A DNA stretch of 64,000 bases from Tenrec ecaudatus (lineage: Eukaryota > Chordata > Mammalia > Afrosoricida > Tenrecidae), in assembly GCF_050624435.1 (NCBI RefSeq), contig NC_134539.1:48578001-48642000 (forward strand). Reading direction: 5' to 3'. This document shows, piece after piece, positions 21,543 through 32,911 of this stretch. Both the position numbers and the translations under genes were made by a program. Under the pieces are notes generated by a model. It was given only the letters and a program-made list of their open reading frames with translations. It was not told where the DNA came from and made no database searches. How positions within the stretch are numbered: the first letter of the stretch is position 1; the number at the start of each line of letters is the position of its first letter.

Positions 21543-22770
21543 TTGGTTAATAGCATTATATTTGGTAGAGGGAGCACTAGGGTTGCAAAAGAGTTTCCAA
21601 ACATAATCATAAGGTACTGTGTAAATCATTGCCTCTATTGTGTTTTAGATGATTTGATAAAGGAAATAAAGCAAGCAAATTATTTAAATATATTCATGAT
21701 AAGAGATATACTATTCTTCATTAATCCAATAAGAACAAAATTAAACTTTCAAAAAATATCTGAACAACTTGGAATTAAAATTATAAAGATTGATAGAGTT
21801 TGGGGACCAAGGTGGGCCGCCTGTAGTTTATGGTCAACCCTAGCTGTGTGGAGTACATAGAGCTATATCACTATTTTTATTCAAACAAAAAGTACTTATG
21901 TTTGGCTGCCCATCTTGAAAATATATGTTTTATAACTGATTTGACATTGAGGATTAATATTTCACACAATAGTTACCTTTTTCAAATGCACTGCAAGTGA
22001 GAAATATAGACATAATAAAGACTGAAAAGCTGTGATAAAATCTAACGCAAAAAAAATCTATTAATGCATTTCAAATGCTTAGAAAGGGAAAGGGTCCATA
22101 TGAAAATTGAGCGATTACTTCAGAAACCTTCAAAATATAAAATTTGTAGACAATCATCAATTTGACAGCCTTCTTTGGGACAAACTTTTGGAAGACATCA
22201 TAACAAGTTTGAAAAAAAGACTAATGGAGTGTGAACATTTAAACACGAGTTGTAGCCAATTTTGAAATAGGAATAAATTACATGTTCTCAATTATTTGGA
22301 GCCAGATTACTGAAATATTGAAGAAGTACTAGGTCCATGGAAAGCAGCTGAAGAATAATTACTTACATTTAATCACATTATAAATGATCAAATTGATATT
22401 AATTATTGAGATTTTGTGGAAACATGTTTTTAAAAAGCGCCCAGAATTACACAATGTGCAAAAGTATTCAAAGAGCTAAAAATAAGGTCAGAATAATTGC
22501 TGCAAGTTCAGCACTGTAGAGGAAAGGGTGTTTTCAAAGACGAACATACTATGTTCAGAAAAGAGAAGTCGCCTGCTTAGAATATATCCAACACAATGAC
22601 TATTGTCTAATTAGCCCACCTCTAAAGGAGAGGGACCCCACTCCTCCAGTGAAAAGATGGTTAAAGATAAATCACACAGCCGGTGATGCTCAGATAAAAG
22701 TGAGGACGCCAATCAAGAAGCAATATGGAAATATAACAGTTTTATTTTTTGTGTCACATATTACTTAATA
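21543..22770 (+). pseudogene. hAT-superfamily transposase-like remnant
   Basis: An open start (MVNSIIFGRGSTR...CVNHCLYCVLDDL) runs to KIIKIDRVWGPRWAACSLWSTLAVW, which resembles the RW-AS--RA-AVW segment of hAT transposases and of host proteins derived from them. Further on, through several stops and frameshifts, come a Y-EP-Y--IEEVLGPWKAAEEQL stretch, a AERVFSK-like block and PPVKRWLKI, i.e. the hAT dimerisation end. It could be an old autonomous element or a retrocopy of a domesticated gene such as KIAA1586. No introns or tail were seen. Confidence 0.55.
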
Positions 22771-22949
22771 TCTTTCATTAATATTTTTAACTCATCATCA
22801 AATTCTGTGTACCATACTTTTTGGTTCATCTTTAAGTGTTAGCTGTATAAAATAATAATCTGCCTCTTGCATATCGTTTTTTAATATTCAAAGCCGTCAT
22901 TCGGGCAGCAAAGCAGTTGAATCCTCCATCATCTGAACCCCTGAGAGGA

Positions 22950-23400
22950 TGCTGTGCCACCTGACCTGCAGGCCTCTTGGGCAGCACTAATCCTGAGGAT
23001 GCGGGCCGGCCTCTTCCCAGGTGCGCAACAGGCTGGGTGGGAGCTGAAGCAAAGCGCAGGGTTTTCACAGCGCATTGGGGGTCGGGTGGTGGGTGGGAAT
23101 CATAGGGCTGCCCTGCGACGCAGGCGCAGTAGCCACAGGTGGCTTGCGCGCGCAGCTCCTGCTGGCCCAGGTCCGGAAGCTCTTTGGAGAGCCCTTGGTC
23201 CTGGTGCGGGTCCTGGGACAGGTAGTGCCCCAGCGTCTTAGACTGAGGTCAGGGGCAGACCTGCGACGGAGCGCGGGCCTCGGCAGCGGGTCCGGCTCGC
23301 TCTGCACGCCCCGTGTGCTGCCATCGGATTTCCTCCTCCTCCTCCTCTCCGCTCAGGCTTTCTCAACGTCTCAGCCCTATTGATGCTTGTTTGTTTTACG
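22950..23400. promoter_or_regulatory. GC- and CpG-rich patch of unknown origin
   Basis: Isolated CpG-rich segment in AT-rich surroundings, with CTGCGACGCAGGCGCAGT and several CGG clusters. It looks like a small promoter island. Frames across it do not match a protein I know. It lies between ECPAS and PTGR1, where human has the ZNF483 promoter, so it might be the remains of that promoter; this is speculation. Confidence 0.35.
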
Positions 23401-23420
23401 GGGGTGTGGGGGTGGGGGGT

Positions 23421-23421
<1 letters not shown>

Positions 23422-23473
<52 letters not shown>
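23422..23473 (+). repeat. (TG)n microsatellite
   Basis: About 25 uninterrupted TG units directly after a G-rich stretch. Confidence 0.95.
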
Positions 23474-23474
<1 letters not shown>

Positions 23475-23479
23475 GATGG

Positions 23480-24100
23480 TGGTGGCAGTCGCAGACGGTT
23501 CCAAATGTCCCCTGCGGAGCAAATCCCTGTCTGCGTCATATTTTCACCGAGTCCCTATGTAAACTCCCTAGAGACCCAGGGTCCCAGCCACCAAGGAGCC
23601 CGGTCCCTTTCCTAGAATCAGGTATATGGTCGACGCTTACTCTTTGAAAGGGGGACAAAGGACGTCCCACGTGCTGTGTGCTGGTCTCTGCGCCTGAAGT
23701 TTGGTCATCCTTGGTATAATTGCATTAAGCAGAGAATCTCGCTCTCACTTGAGAGCCCTGTGAGAATGGAAAACGTGTCCGCTCTGTCTGACTGACCTGT
23801 CGGTCCGTGCGCGCCCGTCTCTCCAGTGTCCTATTCCCAGCTCATTGTAGATGCTCAAATTCTGTTTGTTGGACGGAGGGTGCGTGCTCACAGGTGCACG
23901 AGGGAGATCGGAGGGGACTTCACAGAACAGATGGCAAGGAAAAGCAGTCAGGTTTTAACGAATAAGTAACAATTGGTGGGAAAGGGCAGAACCCTAAAGC
24001 AAAAGTTGGAGAAGAATCACGAGGGCGTGCGGACGAAGAAGATACTCGTTATAGCTGCAATGTCCATCAGTTCGCCTTACCCAATAGCCCTGAGCCCAGG
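23480..24100. other. Intergenic, nothing recognised
   Basis: Ordinary sequence between the microsatellite and an AfroSINE; no gene or named repeat. Confidence 0.4.
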
Positions 24101-24107
24101 AGCCAGA

Positions 24108-24305
24108 GACCAGCCCTAGTGGCACAGTGGTCGGAGCACTCAGCTGCCAACCCAAAGGCGAGCTTTTGGAACCCACCGGCTGCTCCAGGTAGAAAGATGT
24201 GGCCATCTGCTTCCACATAAAGGTGTAGCCTCAGAAACCCTCCGCGGCTGTGTTGCTGTATCCCAGGGGGCCCCGAGGAGTTGCCATTCATTTGGTGACA
24301 CAGGG
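24108..24305 (+). repeat. AfroSINE
   Basis: CAGCCCTAGTGGCACAGTGG (tRNA-like head), CACTCAGCTGCCAACCC, CCACCGGCTGCTCC, AGAAAGATGTGGCCATCTGC and CAGAAACCCTCCG follow the AfroSINE consensus order. The 3' end is truncated. Confidence 0.8.
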
Positions 24306-24454
24306 TTTAGAACTCAGGATGTAGACCGTCATGCCGGCGCTCTGTTCTTGAACATTAACTTGAGATCATTGGAGACATAATGAAGAGTTATACGCAGGAG
24401 AGTCACCGTGTTTTCTTTTGCAGAGGAGACTGCAATGAAAGGGGCTGGGGGCTC

Positions 24455-25062
24455 AGGGAGGTGACCGGCCAGTCAGGGTGTGATTTAGCAACGATGAAAG
24501 ATATAACTTTCCTCTAGTTCCTAAATGCTTCCTCCCCACCCAAACCCCCAATTATCATGATCCCAATTCTACCTTACAAATCTGGCTAGAACAGAGGATG
24601 TACACTGGTACAGATAGGAACTGGAAACACAGGGAATCCAAGGCAAATGATCCCTTCAGGACCAGTGGTAAAAGTGGCAATACTGGGAGGGTGGAGGGAC
24701 GGGGGGGGGGGGGGGGGGGGGGGGTGGGGGGGGGTGGGGGGGGTGGAAAGGGGGAACCGATTACAAGGATCTACATATAACCTCTTCCCTGGGGGATGGA
24801 CACCAGAAAAGTGGGTGAAGACATCGGACCGTGCAAGATATGACAAAATAATAATTTATAAATTATTAAGGGTTCATGAGGGTGGGGGACGTGGGGAGGG
24901 AGGGGGAAAATGAGAAGCTGATGTCAGAGGCTTAAGTGGAGAGCAAATGTTTTGAGAATGATGAGGGCAATGAATGTACAAATGTGCTTTACACAATTGA
25001 TGTACGTATGGATTGTGATAAGAGTTATATGAGCCTCTAATAAAATGATTTTTAAAAAAACC
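24455..25062 (+). mobile_element. Tenrec-type L1 3' end (copy 5) with expanded G-tract
   Basis: Standard landmarks from GCCAGTCAGGGTGTGATTTAGC to CTAATAAAATGATTTTTAAAAAAAC. The short G-rich stretch that other copies have has grown here to an almost pure 47-bp G tract at 24701-24747. Confidence 0.75.
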
Positions 25063-25074
25063 CAAGTAAACATA

Positions 25075-25240
25075 AGAGGAGCTGATGCCAGGGGCCCAAG
25101 TAGAAAGAAAATGTTTTGAAAAAGATGATGGCAGCCTATGTACAGATGTGTTTGACAAAATGGATATATGTATGGATTGTGATAAGAACTGTAAGAACCC
25201 CCAATAAAATAAATTTAAATTTTAAAAAAAAAGAAAGAAA
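25075..25240 (+). mobile_element. Second L1 3' end, directly following
   Basis: Last 165 bp of the same family (GAGCTGATGCCAGGGGCCC ... CCCCCAATAAAATAAATTT then A-rich tail with GAAAG units). It lies head-to-tail behind copy 5. Confidence 0.7.
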
Positions 25241-26240
25241 GGGGTGCCTGTACTGGGATAGTTTCAGTTGGGATGGAATGGGGAGGCCCGTAGGAAGTAA
25301 AATGTCCAGGACTTGGTTGTTGGCGATGGGAGACGTAATGAGGAAGGGAAGTTTCAGAGTCTGTGGTGACTCCTGAATTGAGTGAGCCTGGGAAACGTGT
25401 TACCATGCAGTGAGAGAAGACAGAGGTAGGAGATGGATGTATTGCAGGATCCCTGGTATGACTGAGCCTTGTCCGACATCCTATTCTTATGAGCCACAAC
25501 AAACTCAGACTCTGCAACAATGATTTCCCTGGAAAGCACATTTTAAAAAATTTTGGTGAACATATAGGCAACAAAACACTGGCCATTTCTATAGTTTTCA
25601 CATGAATGATTCAATGACATTCATTGTGTTCATTGAAAAACATTTTTAATTACCTTTAAGTAACTCTGACTTTTGACCTGCAAGGAAAATTATCTTTTCA
25701 CTATAATAGTTGAGCAGTGCTAATCTAGACATCTGGTGGTTATGTGTGAATATAAATATACATATACATATATATATATATAAATCAGGATCAGTATTTT
25801 AAGTTAACAACAATTTGTTTTACTTAAAAAATATAATTCTTGATAGTTTCTGAAAGACTATCAATGAGTCCATGGAACCATTGAATTAACATGAATACCT
25901 TGCTGTCCATTGTGTCTGTTTGTGGACATTCTACTGTACTCAACTGGAGTCTGACGGGACTGGATCCTGCTAATCACACTGCACACTGTAGTGCTCCTGA
26001 ACAAGATAGCAGCGGGCACCTTCTCAGCCCCTCACACTCTATCTTCAAGTAAACAAAACACAATCCTGAGAATGGATAGCCCTGGACACGACCTTGAGGG
26101 GAGATGCTACTGACTCAATGACATATGAAATTGTACCTATGTACATATATGTCTAAACCCACACATGCATACCTTAGTATCTGGAAATATTAGCTCTTTA
26201 AGATTAACAATCTGAGAGCTTGGTATTAGAGGAATTTTTG
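25241..26240. other. Intergenic, AT-rich
   Basis: Contains a short (TA)n/(CATATA)n stretch near 25757-25785. No gene recognised. Confidence 0.4.
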
Positions 26241-26249
26241 TAGTGATTG

Positions 26250-26400
26250 TGGGACTTGAGCTTGTTGTTGTTAGTCGCTTTAGGGTTGAGTCCAATTCTT
26301 GATGACTCCAAGTGTGTAGAGAAGAATGATGCTCTAGAGGATTTTTCAAGGCTCTTATTTTTGGAAGCAGGTCACCATGCCTGTCTTCCCTCTAGGCCTT
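26250..26400 (-). repeat. AfroSINE/RTE-like tail, degraded
   Basis: TTGTTGTTAGTCGCTTTAGGGTTGAGTCC is a reversed AfroSINE/RTE 3' end; the rest is strongly diverged. Confidence 0.45.
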
Positions 26401-26470
26401 ATCAAATTTATATGACTGTTGTATATGAGGGCATTAAAGATTTCACTGTGGTCAGTAGGCAGTAGTAGTA

Positions 26471-26829
26471 CCCTGTTTCGCGAAAGTAAGACATCCCCCA
26501 AAAATAAGACTGACTTACAGTTTTGCCTCTCACTGAAATATAAGACATCCCCTGAAAATAAGACCTCCCTGAAAATAAGGCCCCCAAAACTACCGTAACT
26601 CTGGACTCTGGGACTGTAGCGGCAGGCGCCGCTGCGCACCTCAAAGTTGGCCTCAGCACAGCCTGAGCAGACAGGAAGTGCGAGGTCTCTTTTAATAAAA
26701 CAATAAACAATAACTGTGTACCGTATTCTTCTTCATGGAAAAATAAGATATCCCCTGAAAATAATACCTAGCACATCTTTGGGAGCAAAAATTAATATAA
26801 GACACTGTCTTATTTTCAGGGAAACAGGG
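26471..26829. mobile_element. Short non-autonomous DNA transposon with TA flanks
   Basis: 359-bp element with inverted ends CCCTGTTTC (26471) and GAAACAGGG (26829); the match extends, with mismatches, to a GAAARTAAGACA block, so the inverted repeat is about 24 bp. It is flanked by TA on both sides, as in Tc1/mariner insertions. Inside are repeated AAATAAGAC motifs and a GC-rich centre. No transposase frame. Confidence 0.7.
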
Positions 26830-26929
26830 TACCCAAAAAACAGGATTGAAAATGCTAGAGTGTGGGAGGGACAGTAATGCATGCCTAAGATTAGTGTCTC
26901 TACTAGGTTGTATAGATAAAGTAGAACCA

Positions 26930-27350
26930 GATTATGGAAGGCTTTGAAAGTCTAACATCCCATTGTGTGCATCTGCCACATTTTGTCTGCTCATTTGAGG
27001 GCTCCTTGGACTGTTTCCAGTTTTCAACCCTTATGAATAATTCTGCTTTGAACATCAATATGTAAATCTTAGGACTTAAGTTTTTATTTTCCTGTGAGTA
27101 CTGTTTTTCAGTCATATGGTAAACTTTTGTTTAACTTTTTGGGAACCTGCCGAATTGTTTTCCAGTGTGGCAACATCACTTTGGCGCTCACCTGTGTTTT
27201 ATGAAGTCTTCTGTGTCCACAGTTTCACAGATACTTCTTAGTGTCTGTCTTTTTATCGCTGTTTTAGCAGAACAACAGGTATCCATTCTTATATATTCTT
27301 TGGTGAGTTACAATAAAACCTGTAAACTCAGTAGTCTGTGTAAGGCAGAA
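26930..27350 (-). mobile_element. Old L1 fragment
   Basis: CAGTCATATGGTAAACTTTTG, TTTAACTTTTTGGGAACCTGCC and GTTTTCCAGTGTGGC are the reversed L1M ORF2/3' segment that is very common in mammals. Strongly diverged. Confidence 0.7.
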
Positions 27351-27359
27351 ACCTGCCAG

Positions 27360-28084
27360 AAAAGAGAAATTCAGATATTTTCTACTAACTAGTGATAGAA
27401 AAGTGGTGACGTCACTTTGTCAAATGTAGAAAACTTGAAAGACTCAGAAAAACAAAGCAGTTCCCTTGAGTTCAGGCTCTCGCAGGTTTGACAGTGTTAA
27501 TTATCAGTGTGTTCTGAATAAAAGCCCTGGATCCACAATGAAGGTTCTAACACCAGAGGCTCATCACACAGGGCAACCTTAAGCCCGGGTGCACATGATG
27601 ATCAAAAGTTTGATTTCAATCATTATGGATAATGGGCCTGAAGAATGTTTAATGAGGCTCTTCAACTAAAGACTTCATATATGTATTAGTCAAATCATTG
27701 AGAGGTTTTCCACTCATTTTGGCTTCTTAAAGAGTTGCTTTTATTAAACTCTGTCACATTATGCTATTAACTTACAGTAATGGGTATTACGGTCAGCCCT
27801 ATGAAACATAGTAGTTTATAATGAAGGCCTTGCTTTTAAAAGCATTTCCTCTTAATTCATCTCCACCGAAGATGTTTCTTTTATTTCACAGTACAAGAAC
27901 AGATTTCTTTGGTCAACAATGTCATTTTTTAATCCTAATCACTGATCATGTTTCTTTGTGTTGGTCCTTGGATGTTGAGACACATTTGAAAGCTCATCTG
28001 TAGTAAGTGTACAAAACCCAATTGCTTGTGTGCTGTGTACTAAGTACCTGGCTGGTTTTATGTTATTTTTTCTTATGTTTTCAC
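27360..28084. other. Intergenic, nothing recognised
   Basis: AT-rich, no gene or named repeat. Confidence 0.4.
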
Positions 28085-28087
28085 TCT

Positions 28088-28285
28088 AGGAGCCATGGTA
28101 GAACTGCCAGGTGAGCATTGGACTGCTAACCCCAATGTCAGTGGTTCAAATCCACCAGCTGCTCTGCAGAAGAAAGTTGGGAATATCTGCTTCTGTAAAG
28201 ATTGATACCTTTAAAAACCTTAGATAGGGTCACTATGACTTGTATTCAACTTGATGGCTGTGAGACTGAACGTGGTGGTTTGGGA
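28088..28285 (+). repeat. AfroSINE
   Basis: GGAGCCATGGTAGAACTGCC (head), GACTGCTAACCCC, GGTTCAAATCCACCAGCTGC (B-box like), ATCTGCTTCTGTAAAGATTG, GGGTCACTATGAC and GATGGCTGTGAG. Confidence 0.8.
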
Positions 28286-28289
28286 TGTT

Positions 28290-30605
28290 TTCACTCTAGC
28301 CCCCCACTGGGCATACAAAAATCATGCCTCTATTTTTAAAAACCTGTTTAAATCTGTTTTCAAAATTTAGGACACAATACATACCATTTGTATGTGTATA
28401 TTACATTTGATTTTTATCCTTAAATTTCAATTTCCATGTTACCAGTGTATCCCTAACATCCTCCATCATTCCCTTTTCTGGGTTCTAAATCTCCCTCCCC
28501 GCAGTTTTGAGAACAGCAAGTTGACAGTGAGCCTGATTGACCGAGGGGCTTCTCTGTCTCGCAGAGTTGGAGTCCTTTAAGCTCCAGGGATCAAGGATCA
28601 GGGTCTCTGCTTTTTTCTGGGAAAGCCAACTGCAGTAGCGAGCTCTCCAGAGGAGTCTGGGCACTGATGCCTTGACTATTGAATCGGCAAGTCGGAGCCA
28701 ACATCGTAATGCATTCTACTTCTGCCATAACTAAAAGAAATCACTGGAAAAAATAAACCACTGGTCACCTTTATATTCTCTTTTGTTGCTTCATCAGGTC
28801 ATCAGTGATATGAGCTTTGGTCTCTATATGACCTACAGCTGCTTCAGTCTATTTTATTTGGTCAATTGAAACAATAATTGAGAATATTAAAAGAGGTCTT
28901 AAATAGAGATTATTCTTGACATTTCTCTCTAATAAAGCATGTCAATTTTATAGTGAAGCACATCGAGTAAAAAATGAGTGTTGACAATCTTGTTTTCTGT
29001 GGATGTACAAGTAGTGTTGATAGGTCATACAAAAAACACAGGTGCGATAGATAAATAGCTACATATCTTTGAAAACATATCTTATAGTCATTCTTAACAA
29101 GTCAACCAGCAGCTTAGTGAGGACAAATGTAACAAAATCTTACTTGACATGAGTGAGGTTTGAGAATGTAGAAGTTCTTCCTGTTTGTAATTTTTTTCTC
29201 TCCACTTCATGATTCATGGGATCAGGGATCTTTGGTTCTGGGAAATTCTTTGATCTTGTTTAATAATTTCATCTTCATTTCTCTATTCTTGTCCTTTTCA
29301 TCATTCTTATTAGCTAGATTTTGGACATTTTTGGATTGATCCTGTGTCATCTTTTTCTTATTATTTTCTATCTTTTATTTTATCACAAATGCTAGAAGAT
29401 TCCATCAACTTTATCTCTTAAGTGCCGTTGAATGTGGTGAATGTGTTATTTCTATTCTTTTCCATAAAATCCCATTTTTGTTGCATGAATGAAATATTTT
29501 CTTTCTGTGCATGAGTTGTATTCTGCTTCCTGTATTTTTATTATAGTGTATCCTTGTGTTCTCTGAGGTGCTGTACTTGCTCCTGTCTCTTCCATGCTGG
29601 AGGCTCTCTTCGGAAGCTCTGGTGAGCCCTGACCATCTCTTTGTGTTTACAAAAGGACTCTAAAAAGTGGACTGGAGTGTTTTAGTTAGAGCAGCCTGTC
29701 CACTATAAATATAATGTCATACATGCTTATTCAATTTTTTCATAGCCAGATCTAAAAAGTAAAAGAAAACCAGTAAAATTAATAATATATTGAGCCTTAT
29801 ATTAAGTTTTTTAATCATTTCAACATGTCATTAATATGAAACTTATTGAATTATATTTTTGTACTGGCTTCAAAATCCAACATATATTTTACATTTATCA
29901 CATCTTAATTCACACTAGATTTTCATCTGAAACACTTGATTCATATTTATATTTATAAAATTTACACTGGAAAAATGCATTGACATACCCAAGCTGTTCT
30001 AAACAAACTTAAGTTTTCTAGTCACTGAACTAAGTGTCAAAAACCAAACTATTTCCCTTTTCTAGGACTAACCACACTGTTCATCTTCTTATTAGGAGAA
30101 TTGTGTGACTTTGACATAAGGTCAATTAATTTAAAACAATGGTAAAGAAACAATATTAAATAAATTTGATAACTATGTCAACTCAGTATTATCATCAAAG
30201 TCAAAAAAGTATTGCATAAATGTAAAAAAAACCAAATTTATCAATATTAACAAAGCATTCTTAAACATTTTCTTGTAATTTGTTCACAGCCAGATACAAA
30301 TATAGGGTCATTGACTACAATTAAAATATACTTATTAGTTCATGTTAGAAAAATTATAAAGTTATTTTCCATTTGTATTATGAAAGGCTTACATTTCTAT
30401 ATAAGTCTTTGTACTTGTATAACTGCGTTACAAATAACATTTTTTCCTTTGTTAACTCCTCAAATTTTGCTCATTTGAATACAGTGTAACATCAGGGGAA
30501 AAAAAAACCTAAATTACACGGCTTTTGTTTTTATTTGGGGTTATTGCTTATTTAGTAAGAATTTCTGATATTTCAAAAAAAATCTTGAATTGAACTTATA
30601 AAAAA
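28290..30605. other. AT-rich intergenic block
   Basis: More than 2 kb of AT-rich DNA with T-runs. No coding exon, CpG cluster or firmly named repeat. Probably decayed repeats. Confidence 0.4.
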
Positions 30606-30615
30606 AATCTTTGTA

Positions 30616-31143
30616 GCAATGATGAAACATGCAATTTTCCTCTAGTTCCTAAATGCTTCCTACCCTCCTCCCCAACCACTATCATGATCCCAATTTTACC
30701 TTACAAGTCTGGCTAGACCAGAGGATGGACACTGGTGCAGATAGGAACTGGAATCACAGGGAATCCAGGGTGGATGATCCTTTCAGGACCAGTGGTGTGA
30801 GTGGCGATACCGGGAGGGTCCAGGGAAGGTGGGGTGGAAAGGATCTACATATAACCTCCTCCCTGGGGGATGGACAACAGAAAAGTGGGTGAAGGGAGCC
30901 TTCGGACAGTGTAAGATATGACACAATAATAATTTATAAATTATCAAGGGTTCATGAGGGAGTGGGGAGCAGAGAGGGAGGGGGGGGAATAAGGAGTTGA
31001 CACCAGGGCCTTAAGTGGAGAGCAAATGTTTTGAGAATAATGAGGGTAATGAATGTACAAGTGTGCTTTACACAATAAATGTATGTGTGGATTGTGATGA
31101 GCTGTATAAGCCCCCGATGAAATGATTTTAAAAAAAGAAAGAA
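30616..31143 (+). mobile_element. Tenrec-type L1 3' end (copy 6)
   Basis: Begins GCAATGATGAAACATGC and ends CCCCGATGAAATGATTTTAAAAAAAG. Probable target duplication AATCTTTGTA (30606-30615) and AACCTTTGTA (31144-31153), one mismatch, which supports L1-type retroposition. Confidence 0.8.
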
Positions 31144-31682
31144 AACCTTTGTAAAAGTCGTCTGTGACTCCATCTAAGGAACCTTATAGAGAATATGAGA
31201 ACTTCGTCTTCTATTTCAGTAGTTCCATGAACTGGCAATAATTGGTTCATTGTGTTTGGACTTGTACACTAAACAGTTTGAGGATTCTGCGCCCAGGACA
31301 CCTCTTGGTATGTGATCAGAAAGCTGAACATTCAATATTTTAAACATTTATCACGGAATGGACAGAGCAATAACAGCTACCATTTTCTTACTTCAGTTTA
31401 TAATTCATTTAGGACTGAATAGAGCTAGAGCCCCATCTTCATGACCAGAGCTAACTTTTCTGTCTCTAGCTGAAATTTCTTGACAGATGTAAAGGTGTTG
31501 GAAATTTTCTACACCAAGAAAGACTACGAGTTTTTAGGCACAAATTGATAGCATTTCTTTGTAAACTTGCGTGTCCTTTGAAACAAAACATACCCATTGG
31601 ACAGTGATTGATCACAGGACTGCCTGATCTTAAAATACAATTTAAAAACAGAAACTTGAAAGTTTTTAATTATGAGCCAGTT

Positions 31683-31700
31683 GAAAAGAGCTTTTATTCT
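31683..31700 (+). repeat. Target-site duplication of the ATP5MF retrocopy (left)
   Basis: GAAAAGAGCTTTTATTCT; the partner at 32126-32143 differs by one base (G to T at position 8). L1-type length and A-tail side fit. Confidence 0.9.
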
Positions 31701-31710
31701 TTTTTTTTTT

Positions 31711-32125
31711 CAGGCCTGCACCTTTTATTGGGCACATTCTCAAGGGATCTTGCTGGGTCGGTGGGAGGGGGTGGTGGCAAGGCAAGTGGCCAGACCAGGA
31801 AAGCAGGCCGCCCTCACCGCGGCATCTCAGTGGTACTTCCGTAACCGCTCGTGTTTGAGCTCCTTGTAAGATAGGCGGTAGCTGAAAACCACATAGGCCG
31901 CCAACACCATGGACAGGCCTGCGACGCTCCCTTTCCTCACGTTGACATACTTGCTATAATACCGATCGTAACCTCTCCGAAAGGCGCCGACAATGCCCGT
32001 CGGGGTGAAGTCCCGCATCAGCACCAGCTGGGCAGCTCCGAGATCCTGACATCCAGGAGGCGCTTCTCCTTCAGGGGCACGGGAGACACCATCTTTCAGT
32101 CCTGGGTGTCCGCTGCGCTGGGCCC
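31711..32125 (-). pseudogene. ATP5MF: ATP5MF processed pseudogene
   Basis: Retrocopy of the mRNA for the f subunit of mitochondrial ATP synthase (small membrane subunit of the Fo part). The minus strand starts with ATG at 32092 (MVSPVPLKEKRLLDVRISEL, short N-terminal isoform), then loses one base after PSW and continues in another frame from MRDFTPTGIVGAFRRGYDRY through VAGLSMVLAAYVVFSYRLSY to KHERLRKYH and a stop at 31827. No introns; a 3' UTR with AATAAA, then a T-run at 31701-31710 (the A-tail). Flanked by an 18-bp duplication with one mismatch (31683-31700, 32126-32143). The frameshift means no functional subunit is made. Confidence 0.93.
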
Positions 32126-32143
32126 GAAAAGATCTTTTATTCT
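32126..32143 (+). repeat. Target-site duplication of the ATP5MF retrocopy (right)
   Basis: GAAAAGATCTTTTATTCT, partner of 31683-31700. Confidence 0.9.
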
Positions 32144-32535
32144 ATGATCAAAATTGGTAACGTAACTGAAAATTTTACTTTTGTAAAATATATTTTGAAA
32201 TCCTTTCCTCATAATTTTATAACTAAAATTACATCCAAAGCTTGCCTTCTCTGTACAAGAGTGCAAGCTGTTTCATAGCTGGACAATTTATGAGCTCGGG
32301 TCCTACTAAAATAGTTTAAAATTTTTTTGTTGGAAATAAAATTTTTGTTTCAGTTGACTGAATTTGTTCCTTTTGTCAATGTTAGGAGAAAACAGCACAG
32401 GCACCGTTGCTGAAAAATGACATGTTAAATATTATCGACTGCATTTAACATTTTTTACACAGCAAATAGCTTTTGCATTGAGCTTTGCTTCAGAAAATTA
32501 CAATTACTATTTGTTCAATTTGTGGTATACATCTT

Positions 32536-32896
32536 TTTTTAAAATCATTTTATTGGGGGGCTCCTACAATTCTTATCACAATCCATACATCCATCCATTG
32601 TGTCAAGCACATGTGCACATCTGTTGCCATCATCATTCTCAAAACATTTGCCTTCTACTTGAGCCCTTAATATCGGCTCCCCATTTTTCCTGCTCCCTCC
32701 CCACTTCTCCCTTCCTCATGAACCTTTCATAATTCCTAAATTAATGTTTTTTTGTCATATGTTACACAGTCCGACACCTCCCTCAGCCCTCTTCTCTGCT
32801 GTCCATTCCCAGGGAGGAGGCTATACATAGATTCTTATAATCGGTTCCCCCTATCCACCCCACATTCCCTCTACCCTCCAGGCATCGCCACTCTCA
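32536..32896 (-). mobile_element. Tenrec-type L1 3' end with exact target duplication
   Basis: Reversed copy of the family, from a T-run and AAAATCATTTTATTGGGGGG to the GGCATCGCCACTCTC segment. Exact 15-bp duplication TGTGGTATACATCTT at 32521-32535 and 32897-32911. This fixes the element ends and shows 5' truncation typical of L1. Confidence 0.9.
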
Positions 32897-32911
32897 TGTG
32901 GTATACATCTT

